Assembly (NCBI GenBank): GCA_015665415.1
Contig: JADFAE010000026.1
Span: forward strand, 1 to 64,000
DNA: 64,000 nucleotides
Direction of reading: 5' to 3'
From: Roseobacter sp.
GTDB lineage: Bacteria; Pseudomonadota; Alphaproteobacteria; Rhodobacterales; Rhodobacteraceae
The position numbers and the translations under genes were made by a program. The notes under the pieces were generated by a model, which did not search any database, was not told where the DNA came from, and was given only the letters and a program-made list of their open reading frames with translations. Below, in pieces: positions 55,225-64,000 of the stretch. Every line of letters starts with the position of its first letter. Position 1 is the stretch's first letter.

Positions 55225-56034
55225 ATGAGATCGAAAGACGGCCGTACCACCAAAGACGGCATCCGCATTTACCAGGAGGCCGATTTTGTCGGCATGCATG
55301 TGGCTGGCAAGCTGGCCGCCCAGATCCTGGACGACATTGGCCAGCATGTCTTTCCCGGCCAGACCACCGGCGAAATCGACCGCATCATCACCAATATGGT
55401 GGATGAGGCTGGCGCAAAATCCGCCACCATCGGCTACAAAGGCTATCAGCACGCCAGCTGCATCTCGGTGAACCATGTGGTTTGCCACGGGATCCCCAGC
55501 GACAAAAAACTGAAAGACGGCGACATTCTCAATATCGACGTCACGGTGATTGTGGACGGCTGGTTTGGCGACACCTCGCGCATGTTCGTGGCCGGCAAGC
55601 TGCCGCGCAAGGCCGAACGTCTGATCCAGATCACCCATGACAGCCTGATGAAGGGGATCGAGGCGGTAAAGCCCGGAAATACCTTTGGCGACATCGGCCA
55701 TGCGATCCAATCCTATGTGGAAAGCCAGCGCATGAGCGTGGTGCGTGATTTCTGCGGCCACGGATTGGGCCAGGTGTTTCATGCCCCCCCCAACGTGTTG
55801 CACTATGGCCGCCCCGGCACCGGTCCACGGCTTGAGGAAGGCATGTTCTTTACCATCGAACCGATGGTGAACTTGGGCCGCGCCGAGACCAAGATCCTGG
55901 CCGATGAATGGACAGCCGTCACCCGTGACAAATCCCTGTCGGCGCAGTTTGAACACTCCATCGGTGTGACCGCAGATGGGTTCGACATTTTCACTCTCTC
56001 GCCTGGTGGCAAGTTCGATACATCCTTTCGCTGA
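55225..56034 (+). CDS. map: Type I methionine aminopeptidase
   Basis: This 269-residue enzyme removes the initiator methionine from new proteins. Metal ligands and motifs are visible: NHVVCHGIPSDKKLKDGDILNIDVTVIVDGWFGDTSRMF (two Asp), RDFCGHGLGQVFHAPPNV (His), EEGMFFTIEPMVN (Glu), and SAQFEHSIGVT (Glu). The start ATG 55225 is read with GGAG 10 bases earlier; an upstream TTG extends the frame without support. Confidence 0.95.
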   Translation: MRSKDGRTTKDGIRIYQEADFVGMHVAGKLAAQILDDIGQHVFPGQTTGEIDRIITNMVDEAGAKSATIGYKGYQHASCISVNHVVCHGIPSDKKLKDGDILNIDVTVIVDGWFGDTSRMFVAGKLPRKAERLIQITHDSLMKGIEAVKPGNTFGDIGHAIQSYVESQRMSVVRDFCGHGLGQVFHAPPNVLHYGRPGTGPRLEEGMFFTIEPMVNLGRAETKILADEWTAVTRDKSLSAQFEHSIGVTADGFDIFTLSPGGKFDTSFR

Positions 56035-56129
56035 CTTGATCTGAAAGAAGTCTTGCTTGAGTGGATAAATGATTGACCCACCCCCTTTGGACGCTACCCT
56101 CGCCGGATTAGCACCCAAAGGGGATGAAT

Positions 56130-56825
56130 ATGTTTTTCAAGACAATCCAAACCTGTTTGACAGCTTTAACCTTGCTCATCGGGGCGTCCAGCTCCCCCTG
56201 GGCTGAGACTTCCGGCTCGGGCAGCATTGCCTTTAATCTGCTTTCCTACGAAGGCGTCTATCTCAACCGCATTTTTCGCTTTGACGCAGGCTACACCGAA
56301 AAATACGGCATTCCGGTTCCGGTCCCCTTTGTTCTGGAGGTCCCAATCCGTCAGGACGTCGAGCTGATCGCCGATGGCCGTCCCTCTGGTGGCTTGGTCA
56401 AGTTCACTTTTGCCACCAAAGACACCGAACCGCGCGCCTTTATCGAGAATTTTCATGTGGTTGGTGCGGTATTTCCGCGCCAGGGTGAGGGCACAGAGGC
56501 CCAGACGGCGCGCCAGGAGATCGCCGCCAGAGCCTTGATCAATTCCGCCTTCCCCGCCGCAACCAAAGGATTTTCGCAGGCAAAAATCCTGACCAGCCGG
56601 GCGATAGAGGTCAATGGCATTGCCGCGGTGGAAGTGATCGGCACCTATCAGGATGCCGCCAATGGCCCCATGGTCCTGCGCCTCGTGGCGCTGCCGCACC
56701 CAGACCGTGATGAGAGCTATTTTATCATTCACAATATCAGCCAGACATTGGTTCCCATCACCGGACCGGAACAGATGCCGCAAACCCTGGGCGGGCGAGT
56801 GCTGAACAGTTTTACCTACGAGTAA
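56130..56825 (+). CDS. Exported hypothetical protein
   Basis: This 231-residue protein has a signal peptide (MFFKTIQTCLTALTLLIGASSSPWAE), cleaved after WA or near. The mature part (SIAFNLLSYEGVYLNRIFRFDAGYTEKYG, VLEVPIRQDVELIADG, IAAVEVIGTYQDA, DESYFIIHNISQTLVPI) is beta-rich and has no family that I recognise. ATG 56130 after AAAGGGG is chosen over the ATG at 56124, which leaves no spacing. It follows map in the same direction, 95 bases later. Confidence 0.65.
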   Translation: MFFKTIQTCLTALTLLIGASSSPWAETSGSGSIAFNLLSYEGVYLNRIFRFDAGYTEKYGIPVPVPFVLEVPIRQDVELIADGRPSGGLVKFTFATKDTEPRAFIENFHVVGAVFPRQGEGTEAQTARQEIAARALINSAFPAATKGFSQAKILTSRAIEVNGIAAVEVIGTYQDAANGPMVLRLVALPHPDRDESYFIIHNISQTLVPITGPEQMPQTLGGRVLNSFTYE

Positions 56826-56849
56826 GCACCTCGGGGCGGACCACCCCCC

Positions 56850-57518
56850 TCAGCGGACAAGGCCAATCAGCTGCGGAATATCGCCCATTCTGGTGAAAAC
56901 CTCAGCGCCATTGGCGCGCAAGTGTTGCCCGCGGCCTTCGGGGGCAAAGCCCAGACACCGCATACCGGCGCGCGCCGCCGCCATGACCCCGGTGGCACTG
57001 TCCTCCACCACCAGGCACTCGCGCGCCTGAACGCCAAAATGGCTGGCGGCGGCCAGAAACAGCCCCGGATCGGGTTTGGCCACGCCCAATGCGTGGGCCG
57101 AAAACATCGCCGTGGGGTGAAACCGCTCCCACAAACCGTTCTGCCCCAGAGTGATGCGCATCTTGTCTTCGCTGCCATTGGAGGCCACGCAGATGGGGAT
57201 CTGGTTCTGATCCAGGAGCGCCAGAAGATCCGAAACACCGGGCATCAGATCAACGCCTTGGCCCAAGGCGGCGTAGGTATCGCTGTAGACCTCCTCGATC
57301 CAGCCCTCGTGCAGATCCGCGCCCAGGGCGATGGCCTTTTGCATCACCCCGGACATGGTGCCGCCGACAAACAACTCCATCGCCCGCTCCAGCGTCAGTT
57401 TCAGCCCGTGGCGGGCCAGATTATCCACCAAGGCCTGATTGGAGGTCGGTTCGCTGTCAACCAGCACCCCGTCACAGTCAAAGATGATCAGCTGAGGTGT
57501 GGGAAAGGTTGTCGGCAT
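56850..57518 (-). CDS. HAD-superfamily hydrolase (phosphatase/phosphomutase-like)
   Basis: This 222-residue protein has HAD subfamily IA motifs: FDCDGVLVDSEP (nucleophile Asp and acid Asp), ICVASNGS, and VEDSATGVMAAARAGMRCLGF. Members are phosphoglycolate phosphatases, beta-phosphoglucomutases or similar; the substrate is unknown. ATG 57518 follows AGGA. Convergent to the exported hypothetical gene by a gap of 24 bases. Confidence 0.9.
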   Translation of the reverse strand: MPTTFPTPQLIIFDCDGVLVDSEPTSNQALVDNLARHGLKLTLERAMELFVGGTMSGVMQKAIALGADLHEGWIEEVYSDTYAALGQGVDLMPGVSDLLALLDQNQIPICVASNGSEDKMRITLGQNGLWERFHPTAMFSAHALGVAKPDPGLFLAAASHFGVQARECLVVEDSATGVMAAARAGMRCLGFAPEGRGQHLRANGAEVFTRMGDIPQLIGLVR

Positions 57519-57609
57519 CTTTTGGCATCCTGTCGTGAAGCCCGGACATCCTGCCCCGCCCCCTTGCCCAATGCAAACGCGGGCCCGGCGCAAAGCTGCC
57601 CGCAGTGTT

Positions 57610-58170
57610 TCACTGTGAAACGTTGCGCAACATCAGGGTGATATGACTGTCACCATATTTGCGTGCATCGCGCAGCTCATAGCCATCGGGGGGTGACATC
57701 GCTGCGTTTTCTTCCCAGATGATAAGGGCATCCTGCGCGATCCAGCCCCCGGCCTGTGCGGCCTGCAACGCTTTGCCTCCCAGCCCCTTGCCGTAGGGTG
57801 GGTCCAGAAACACCACATCATAGGGCGCGTCGGGGTTGGCCCCCAGCCTGAGTGCATTGCGGCGGATCAGGGTACAGCAATCCGCAGCGCGGCAGATGTC
57901 GATATTCTTGGCGATCAGCCCCTGTGACACCCGGCCATCATCCACAAAGGCAACGGTTTCGGCCCCACGCGACAGGGCCTCCAGCCCCAATGCGCCAGTG
58001 CCTGCAAACAGATCCAGCACCCGCATGCCGTCAAAATCCACCTGATGTGCAAGCACGTTGAACAGGCTTTCGCGCACCCGATCAGTGGTCGGGCGCAGAT
58101 GCGCACCAGTATCCCCCTTGCCCAGGGCCGCCAAAGCACGACCCCGGAAGTCTCCGGCGATGATCCTCAC
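57610..58170 (-). CDS. rsmD: 16S rRNA (guanine966-N2)-methyltransferase
   Basis: This 186-residue enzyme methylates G966 of 16S rRNA. It has the RsmD N-terminal MRIIAGDFRGRALAALGKGDTGAHLRPTTDRVRESLFNVLAH, SAM motif VLDLFAGTGALGLEALSRGA, and catalytic VVFLDPPYGKG. It overlaps the start of the flavoprotein operon gene (its ATG lies in the stop of the upstream gene). Confidence 0.95.
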   Translation of the reverse strand: MRIIAGDFRGRALAALGKGDTGAHLRPTTDRVRESLFNVLAHQVDFDGMRVLDLFAGTGALGLEALSRGAETVAFVDDGRVSQGLIAKNIDICRAADCCTLIRRNALRLGANPDAPYDVVFLDPPYGKGLGGKALQAAQAGGWIAQDALIIWEENAAMSPPDGYELRDARKYGDSHITLMLRNVSQ

Positions 58171-59378
58171 GCTTTCAAAAGCGGCTTCAGATCCGCTGCA
58201 GCATCTGCCACGATCGTTTTATCCGCCGTTTTCCCCATGTCGATCAGCCGCTTGCCCACCATATAGGCACGAGGATCATTCATCGCATCCACCGCAACCA
58301 GCTGATCGCCCTTGTAGTACCAAAAAGAGGTTGTGCGTCCGGCACCGGCGCGGGTGACCACATTGTCAAAGCCGGTGTTGAGTCCGGCAATCTGCAGTTT
58401 GACGTCATATTGATCGGACCAGAACCAGGGTGTTGCCACATAATCCTTGCCTGCACCCATCATGTTCTGCGCCACCACCTCAGCCTGATCGATGGCATTG
58501 GGCACGCTCTCCAGCCGAATCCTCCCCCCTTTGTAAGGGAAAGATGCGCAATCGCCAGCCGACCAGATCGCGGCATCCGAGGTGCGCCCCTGTGCATCGG
58601 TCTTGATGCCATTCTCCAGCTCCAACCCGGCCAGTTCAGCCAGTTGGGTGCCCGGCGTGATACCCGCGCCGACAACAACAAAATCGACGTCCACAGTCGA
58701 TCCATCCGTAAGAGCTGCCCGCGTCACCTGACCCTCTGTCCCCTCAAGCCGGTCCAGCCCGATGCCTTCGCGAATATCAACCCCATGCTCTGTGTGCAGC
58801 GCGCGGAAATAATCAGAGGTCTCGGGGGCCGCCACCCGCTGCAAGATGCGATCTGCCATCTCGACCAGCGTCACCGCAACTCCGCGCTTGGCACAGACCG
58901 CCGCCGCCTCAAGCCCGATGTAGCCGCCGCCAACGATCAGCGCGCGCTTGCCTTCGCTGACATGGGGGGCCATGGCGTCGACGTCGCCCAGGCTGCGCAC
59001 CACAAAGACGCCGCCCAGATCACCGCCAATAGCCGCAGGTAGATGACGCGGATCGGATCCAGTGGTCAGGGCCAGTTGATCATAGGCGACAACCTCACCG
59101 CCCAGGCTCACGGTCTTGGCAGCCGGATCGATCGCGGTGACACGGCTTCCCAGACGCAGCGTAATATTGTTGTCAGTGTAAAAGCTCTCGGGGCGCAGGA
59201 ACAGACGCTCCAACTCCATCTCCCCCAGCAGATAGGCCTTGGACAGGGGGGGACGCTGATAGGGCAATGCTGTTTCGGCCCCTATCAGGGTGATTTCCCC
59301 GTCAAAGCCGTCCTTGCGCAGTTTCGCCACCAGCGAAGATCCCGCCTGCCCTGCCCCGATCACAACGATATGACTCAT
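58167..59378 (-). CDS. Ferredoxin/rubredoxin reductase-type FAD oxidoreductase
   Basis: This 403-residue flavoprotein has two Rossmann motifs (IVVIGAGQAGSSLVAKLRKDGFDGEITLIGAE and RALIVGGGYIGLEAAAVCAKRGVAVTLVE), and the C-terminal WFWSDQYDVKLQIAGL segment typical of bacterial NAD(P)H ferredoxin reductases such as ThcD and CamA. Its electron acceptor is not encoded nearby. It forms a leftward operon with rsmD (overlap 4 bases) and is divergent from a peroxiredoxin gene, 100 bases apart. Confidence 0.9.
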   Translation of the reverse strand: MSHIVVIGAGQAGSSLVAKLRKDGFDGEITLIGAETALPYQRPPLSKAYLLGEMELERLFLRPESFYTDNNITLRLGSRVTAIDPAAKTVSLGGEVVAYDQLALTTGSDPRHLPAAIGGDLGGVFVVRSLGDVDAMAPHVSEGKRALIVGGGYIGLEAAAVCAKRGVAVTLVEMADRILQRVAAPETSDYFRALHTEHGVDIREGIGLDRLEGTEGQVTRAALTDGSTVDVDFVVVGAGITPGTQLAELAGLELENGIKTDAQGRTSDAAIWSAGDCASFPYKGGRIRLESVPNAIDQAEVVAQNMMGAGKDYVATPWFWSDQYDVKLQIAGLNTGFDNVVTRAGAGRTTSFWYYKGDQLVAVDAMNDPRAYMVGKRLIDMGKTADKTIVADAAADLKPLLKA

Positions 59379-59478
59379 TTGGCCCCTTGCCTCCCACGTA
59401 AATTCTGGTCTCCTGTTGGGCAGACCCTATAGGGGCGATGAAGCAAAACGCAATCACCAGATAGAGAGGAAACGCGCA

Positions 59479-59967
59479 ATGATTTCAGCAGGAGAGAAAC
59501 TGCCCGACGCCACATTGACCATGATGGGCGCTGAAGGCCCCCAGCAGGTGCAGATGGCGGATAAGGTAAGGGGTAGAAAAGTCGCGATTTTTGCTGTCCC
59601 TGGTGCCTTTACACCAACCTGCCATTCCGCCCATGTGCCAAGCTTTATCCGAACCAAGGATCAGTTTTTTGCGAAAGGTGTCGATGAAATCATCTGCATC
59701 TCGGCCAATGATCCCTTTGTCATGCATGCCTGGGGCGAGGCCACGGGCGCCAATACCGCTGGTATCACCATGCTGGCCGATGCCGAGAGCGCCTTTACCG
59801 ATGCCATCGGCATGCGCTTTGACGCGCCACCTGCCGGGCTGATCGGCCGTTCCCTGCGCTATGCCATGCTGGTCGAGGACGGCACCGTTTCGATCCTGAA
59901 CATGGAAGAAACCCCCGGCCAATGCGAACTGTCCGCCGGAGAGGGCCTGCTGGACTCCATGGGCTGA
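59479..59967 (+). CDS. Peroxiredoxin (Prx5/hybrid type)
   Basis: This 162-residue thiol peroxidase has the peroxidatic Cys48 in VPGAFTPTCHSAHVPSF and the typical FAVPGAFTPTC segment of Prx5-like proteins. A later Cys in GQCELS may resolve it. The start ATG 59479 has GAGAGGA upstream. It is divergent from a ferredoxin reductase-like gene, so both may answer to oxidative stress (inference). Confidence 0.93.
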   Translation: MISAGEKLPDATLTMMGAEGPQQVQMADKVRGRKVAIFAVPGAFTPTCHSAHVPSFIRTKDQFFAKGVDEIICISANDPFVMHAWGEATGANTAGITMLADAESAFTDAIGMRFDAPPAGLIGRSLRYAMLVEDGTVSILNMEETPGQCELSAGEGLLDSMG

Positions 59968-60054
59968 CGCAAAAATGGCTGCGCCGGGGTTTCCCTTGCG
60001 CAGCCACAAATCAGCGGCAGAGAGTTTTAGGGGCAGAACCCCTTCATCCTGACC

Positions 60055-60348
60055 CTATGCCAGGCTGTCCATTTTGCGCGCCAGTTTTGCGTCCTGCGCC
60101 GAAATCCCATCCACGTCATGGGTTGTCAGCACTACAGTCACCCGGTTGTAGGTATTGCTCCACTCCGGGTGGTGGTTCCATTTTTCGGCCCAGATCGCGG
60201 CGCGGGTCATCCAGCCAAAAGCTTCGACAAACCCGTCGAATTTATAAGTCTTGGTGATCGCGTCCCGCCCCTCGACCATGGTCCAGCCGCTTTGAAACAA
60301 CGGGTCCAACAAAGGGCCACGAGTGGCCTCTGATAGTTTTTCAGTCAT
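60055..60348 (-). CDS. phhB: Pterin-4a-carbinolamine dehydratase
   Basis: This 97-residue protein has the DCoH/PhhB signature [57 protein letters not shown], with the active-site HHPEW. It dehydrates 4a-hydroxytetrahydrobiopterin, though no phhA is present here. It shares a 4-base overlap with the DUF482 GNAT gene. Confidence 0.92.
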   Translation of the reverse strand: MTEKLSEATRGPLLDPLFQSGWTMVEGRDAITKTYKFDGFVEAFGWMTRAAIWAEKWNHHPEWSNTYNRVTVVLTTHDVDGISAQDAKLARKMDSLA

Positions 60349-61532
60349 TCCTGTTCCTCCACTTGCGCTTTGCGAAACGGCCCATAGCTGGTCAGGACCT
60401 CCACCTCATCCGCGATAGCGGCCCGTTCGGCTTCCAGATAGCGCGCGACCGCTTCCGCAAAACCCGGATCCCCCAGCCAATGCAGGCTATGGGTCTCCAC
60501 CGGCAGATAGCCGCGCGCCAGTTTGTGCTCACCCTGGGCACCAGCCTCGACTCGGCCCAAGCCATGGGCGATGGCAAAATCAATCGCCTGATAGTAGCAC
60601 ATTTCAAAATGCAGGCAGGGGTGGTGTTCCAAACAGCCCCAATAGCGCCCAAACAGCACATCCCGGCCAATGAAATTCAGCGCGCCTGCGACCGGATAGC
60701 CATCGCGCTCCGCCAGAATGAGATGCAGATCGTCGGCCATGGTTTCGTGAAGGATCGCAAAGAATTCGCGAGTCAGATAGGGACGCCCCCATTTGCGAGA
60801 CCCGGTATCCTGGTAAAACGCCCAAAAGGCATCCCAATGCTCAGACCGAAGCTCGGCACCGGTGTAGCTGCGGATGTCACCACCAAACCCCTGCGCCTGG
60901 GCGCGTTCCTTGCGGATATTCTTGCGTTTACGCGATGACAGCTCGGCCAGAAAGGCGTCAAAATTCACATAGCCCGGATTGGACCAATGGAACTGCTGGC
61001 TCACCCGATGCATCAGCCCCATTTCCGCACCAACCCTTGCCTCCTCAGCCGTGCAGAAGGTCACATGCAACGAGGAGACCTGGTTGTCCGCCGCCAGCTG
61101 CACCGCGCCCTGTACCAGGGCAGATTGACCAATCGCCTCATAGCCGGGCCGCACCAACAACCGCCGCCCTGTTGCCGGGGTAAAGGGCACCGCGATCTGC
61201 AGCTTGGGGTAATAGCGCCCCCCGGCCTGCTCATAGGCATGGGCCCAGTTGTGATCAAAGATGTACTCGCCCTGGCTGTGGGTTTTGGCATAGAGTGGCG
61301 CGCAGCCAATCAGGGTCTCATCAAGATAGGCGGTCAGATATTGCGACTGCCAGCCTGTGCCCGCCCCAACAGAGCCGCTTTGCTCCAGCGCGTGCAAGAA
61401 CCGATAGGTGGTAAAGGGATCAATGGCGCGCGTGCCCTGCGCCACCTCAGGGCAGGCGCAGGCATCCCAGTCCTCTGCCGCAATCTGCGACAGCGAGCCA
61501 AGTACGCGGATTTCAATCGGTTTCTGGTCCAT
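60345..61532 (-). CDS. DUF482/COG3146 GNAT-family protein
   Basis: This 395-residue protein is a FemAB-like GNAT member of the COG3146 group: [77 protein letters not shown]-like segments, and [64 protein letters not shown]. Biochemical role unknown. Starting at ATG 61532 after GGGAGAG. Confidence 0.88.
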   Translation of the reverse strand: MDQKPIEIRVLGSLSQIAAEDWDACACPEVAQGTRAIDPFTTYRFLHALEQSGSVGAGTGWQSQYLTAYLDETLIGCAPLYAKTHSQGEYIFDHNWAHAYEQAGGRYYPKLQIAVPFTPATGRRLLVRPGYEAIGQSALVQGAVQLAADNQVSSLHVTFCTAEEARVGAEMGLMHRVSQQFHWSNPGYVNFDAFLAELSSRKRKNIRKERAQAQGFGGDIRSYTGAELRSEHWDAFWAFYQDTGSRKWGRPYLTREFFAILHETMADDLHLILAERDGYPVAGALNFIGRDVLFGRYWGCLEHHPCLHFEMCYYQAIDFAIAHGLGRVEAGAQGEHKLARGYLPVETHSLHWLGDPGFAEAVARYLEAERAAIADEVEVLTSYGPFRKAQVEEQE

Positions 61533-61577
61533 CTGCTCTCCCTGTTCCATCAGTATTTGGGCAGAGCGGCAGGGGGA

Positions 61578-62351
61578 TCAACCCGGAAGCGGCGAAAGAT
61601 ATTGCTCGAAGGTGACATTATCGACCCAGGCCCGCGACTCTGCCTCGATCTCGGAGGATGTGACCGTCCAGCACAGCACTGGCACACCCGCGCTGCGCAA
61701 CTCCTGCACCCGCTGGCGCGACAAATCACCCACCTCGTGGCTGATAAAGCAGGACTCGCTGCTGTCAAAATCGGGGATGTCGCGCAGGTGGTCACAAACC
61801 GCCGGTGAGACCGGAACCCAGTCTTTGGCAAGATAGGAACTGGTCACCAGCCCCCGGGGGATGTCCGGCGCATATTGAGCCAGAGCCGTGACCGAATGCG
61901 GGTTAAAGGACATCAAGGCAACCACCCCGCCGTAGCCCTCCAGCACCTTGGCCGTGGCCTTTTCCAGGGTGCCGATATCCGGTCCCAGATTGCCATCCTG
62001 ATCTTTGAGCTCGATCAGAAGCGGCACCTGGCCTGCCACCAGATCCAATACTTCGGCCAAAGTCGGAATGCCTTCGCCATCGCCGCCCGTCAGCGCAATC
62101 CCGGCCAGTTCGGACTGACTTCGCAACCGGATCGCGCCCTTGGCTTCGGCCAGGCGATCCAGCGCATAGTCGTGAAAGACCATCGGCACATCATCGCTGG
62201 ACAGCTGCAGATCGATCTCGATGGCATAGCCGCCGGCGATCGCCGCGCGAATGGCCGCGCGGCTGTTTTCCGGCCGCCCGTCCGTCACATCATGCAGGGC
62301 ACGATGCGCAATCGGAACAGAGAGGAGTTGGACGGGCAGCTGCGGTCTCAT
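61578..62351 (-). CDS. Glycerophosphodiester phosphodiesterase
   Basis: This 257-residue TIM-barrel enzyme hydrolyses glycerophosphodiesters. The active-site motifs AHRALHDVTDGRPENSRAAIRAAIAGGYAIEIDLQLSSDDVPMVFHDYALDRLA (His, Glu-x-Asp, His) are complete. Later LLIELK and WTV motifs agree. There is no signal peptide, so it is cytoplasmic. Its start overlaps the RidA gene by 4 bases. Confidence 0.93.
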   Translation of the reverse strand: MRPQLPVQLLSVPIAHRALHDVTDGRPENSRAAIRAAIAGGYAIEIDLQLSSDDVPMVFHDYALDRLAEAKGAIRLRSQSELAGIALTGGDGEGIPTLAEVLDLVAGQVPLLIELKDQDGNLGPDIGTLEKATAKVLEGYGGVVALMSFNPHSVTALAQYAPDIPRGLVTSSYLAKDWVPVSPAVCDHLRDIPDFDSSESCFISHEVGDLSRQRVQELRSAGVPVLCWTVTSSEIEAESRAWVDNVTFEQYLSPLPG

Positions 62352-62806
62352 TTGATCTGGAACACCGCGTCGATTTCCACCGCCACACCCAGTGGCAGCG
62401 AAGGGGAGCTGACAGCAGACCGCGCATGACGTCCGGCATCGCCCAGCGCTTCGACCAAGAAGTCAGAGGCTCCGTTCACTACCTGTGGCTGCTGAGTGAA
62501 ATCCGCTGTGGAATTCACAAAGGCCCCCAGTTTGACCACCCGCACCAGGCGTTCGAGATCACCACCACAAGCGGCCTTGAGCTGCGCCAACAGCGAAATG
62601 GCGCAGCGTTTGGCTGCCGCCTGGCCCGCATCCACATCCAGGTCATCGCCCAGGGTGCCGGTGATCAGCCCGTTTTCATCAGCCGAGATCTGGCCAGAGA
62701 CATAGACCATGTCGCCCGCCACAACAAAGGGCACATAATTGGCGGCCGGGGCCGGGGCCTCGGGCAGGGTGACGCCCAGTTCCTGCAGTTTTGCTTCGAT
62801 GCTCAT
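62348..62806 (-). CDS. RidA-family enamine/imine deaminase
   Basis: This 152-residue protein is of the longer RidA subfamily: EAPAPAANYVPFVVAGDMVYVSGQISADENG and ARSAVSSPSLPLGVAVEIDAVFQI. In true RidA an Arg binds the substrate carboxylate; here HARSAV occupies that place. It removes reactive enamines from PLP enzymes. Operon with the GDPD gene. Confidence 0.9.
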   Translation of the reverse strand: MSIEAKLQELGVTLPEAPAPAANYVPFVVAGDMVYVSGQISADENGLITGTLGDDLDVDAGQAAAKRCAISLLAQLKAACGGDLERLVRVVKLGAFVNSTADFTQQPQVVNGASDFLVEALGDAGRHARSAVSSPSLPLGVAVEIDAVFQIK

Positions 62807-62902
62807 TGTCGCGCTCCTTCAAGCCAAGTTCGGCGGCGACGCTAGCGCCGAAGCGCGGCGGCGAAAAGAGCAAATCCGCAGCTAAGCGCTCCTAATCAGG
62901 CT

Positions 62903-64000
62903 TCAGTCCTCGCGGAAGGCTTTGACGAAATAATCTGCCAATGGTTTGACCAGATAGGCCAGAGGCGAGCGATCCTGCGTGCGGATGTAACTTTCCACCG
63001 GCATGCCGGGGATCAGCACGGTCCCCGCGGGCAGCCGGTGCGCCTCCCCTTCGTTCAACTCGATTTCGGCGCGGTAGTAGGAAACCCGGGTGCCTTCGTC
63101 CTCAAATGCATCCGCCGAGACCTGGGTGACGGTGCCAAACAGATCCGGGGTGTTGCGCTGATCCAACGCAGAAAACCGTAGCGTCACATCCTGACCGACA
63201 TAGATCTGATCGATATCGGTGGGGGTGACCTGGGCTGCAATCACAAGGGGGCGATCCTGTGGCACCAGAAACAACACCGGATCGGCCGGACGAATGACCG
63301 AACGCGGGGTATGAACCTGCAGATCATAGACAATGCCGGACACAGGCGCGGTGATATCCAGCCGATCCAACCGCTCCAGCAGCGTGCGCCGATTTTCCAC
63401 CAGCTCCAGCTCCTGGTAGCGCAGATCGCGCAGCTGGGTGATCGCCTCCTCGCGCCGGGTGGAGCCCAGCTTCAGGATCTCGATTTCGGTTTCGGTGATC
63501 CGCCCCAGGGCCTGGGCCTCGCTGGCGACCAGCTCTCCCAATCGGCCACTCAGATCCGCCTGGGTGCGCCGCAGGTTAAGCACGGTGCCGGCCTGAGCCA
63601 GCCCGCGTTCCAGCAGCGTCACCTGATTGCGCAGCTCTTCGGCGATCAGCTCCAGCTGCAACTCCATCGAGTCCTGCTGCGCCTTGATCCCGGTGATCTG
63701 GTCCCCTGTCTGGGCGCTGCGCTTGTCCAGTTGCTCAATCTCGCGGCTGATGGATTCGCTGCGAGCCAGGAAGAGACGCCGCTGCCCCTCAACCAGATCG
63801 GCCACGTCAGGGCGCTCGGCCGCCATAGTCAATAGTGCCTCATCAAACACAACTCCCTCGCCGCTGTCCCGCTCCGCTTCCAACCGCCCCCGCCGCGCCA
63901 TCATTTCAAACAGCTGACCCTCGGTGATGGCCAATTGGGAGCGCAGCTCTTTGGCATCCAGACGCAAAAGCACCGCGCCATCCGCAACACGGTCGCCCTC
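62903..64000 (-). CDS. HlyD-type type I secretion periplasmic adaptor, partial
   Basis: This leftward frame is open at the right window edge, so the N-terminus with its membrane segment is missing; 365 residues remain. It starts here with a lipoyl-like DGAVLLRLD and a long alpha-helical coiled coil (residues about 10-190, rich in Leu, Glu, Gln, Arg). The second lipoyl half and beta-barrel follow: LDRLDITAPVSGIVYDLQVHTPRSVIRPADPVLFLVPQDRPLVIAAQV, then the family C-terminus GMPVESYIRTQDRSPLAYLVKPLADYFVKAFRED. It links an ABC exporter to TolC; the ABC partner would lie to the right, beyond the window. Confidence 0.93.
   Translation of the reverse strand, partial: EGDRVADGAVLLRLDAKELRSQLAITEGQLFEMMARRGRLEAERDSGEGVVFDEALLTMAAERPDVADLVEGQRRLFLARSESISREIEQLDKRSAQTGDQITGIKAQQDSMELQLELIAEELRNQVTLLERGLAQAGTVLNLRRTQADLSGRLGELVASEAQALGRITETEIEILKLGSTRREEAITQLRDLRYQELELVENRRTLLERLDRLDITAPVSGIVYDLQVHTPRSVIRPADPVLFLVPQDRPLVIAAQVTPTDIDQIYVGQDVTLRFSALDQRNTPDLFGTVTQVSADAFEDEGTRVSYYRAEIELNEGEAHRLPAGTVLIPGMPVESYIRTQDRSPLAYLVKPLADYFVKAFRED

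Overview
The window looks like chromosomal DNA of a marine Roseobacter-group alphaproteobacterium (Rhodobacteraceae, Phaeobacter/Ruegeria-like). The evidence is the high GC content, the taurine dissimilation locus built from tpa, a MocR-type tauR, xsc, a TauE-like exporter, pta and soeABC, and many single genes with typical alphaproteobacterial sequence. I saw no rRNA, tRNA, CRISPR array, transposase or complete prophage. This is judged from sequence alone; no database search was run.

Left end (1-7155): the 5' part of a leftward, secreted protein made of bacterial Ig-like repeats runs off the edge and carries a near-identical 306-bp tandem repeat. Next comes an unusual rightward cassette of three consecutive phage-tail-collar (Mdp-type) paralogs, a propeller-like protein, a GNAT acetyltransferase, a convergent DUF6916-like small protein and a trypsin-fold protease with a readable His-Asp-Ser triad. 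No other phage structural gene is present, so this cassette is my best candidate for a poorly described system.

Centre-left (7484-30038): katG; a leftward aminotransferase plus BKACE-type cleavage enzyme pair; then the taurine region. Taurine-pyruvate aminotransferase (tpa) yields sulfoacetaldehyde. Xsc turns it into acetyl phosphate plus sulfite, Pta makes acetyl-CoA, and sulfite is exported (TauE-like) or oxidised in the cytoplasm by the molybdoenzyme SoeABC. A small SAM methyltransferase gene sits inside the soe operon, and a remnant of a YeiH-type exporter sits between pta and soeA. Direct repeats resembling TauR sites, spaced 22-23 bp, precede tpa and xsc. A third pair lies between an arsR-permease operon and tauR and points at the permease operon, with the same distance to the start codon as at xsc. 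Downstream is an ECF41-type sigma factor with its carboxymuconolactone-decarboxylase partner and a textbook ECF41 promoter.

Right half (30064-64000): mostly housekeeping and single-function genes. These include dapA, a soluble lytic transglycosylase, divergent MnmD and MnmC2-like genes, an HTD2/MaoC-type dehydratase, an FMN reductase, two OmpA-family proteins, WYL, AraC-Ada, MarR and LysR regulators, a serine hydrolase, nth, a PfkB sugar or nucleoside kinase, two DMT transporters, rppH, fadH, a monooxygenase/NIPSNAP pair, an AEC transporter, a cinA-domain/GNAT/AhpD-like operon, sfsA, map, rsmD, a ferredoxin-reductase-like flavoprotein divergent from a peroxiredoxin, phhB, GDPD and RidA genes, and the 3' part of a type I secretion adaptor cut by the right edge.

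Three intergenic copies of one structured repeat (a GC-rich hairpin next to GGCCCAACGGGAG and GGGCGGGAG motifs) occur at about 15.1, 43.0 and 47.5 kb.
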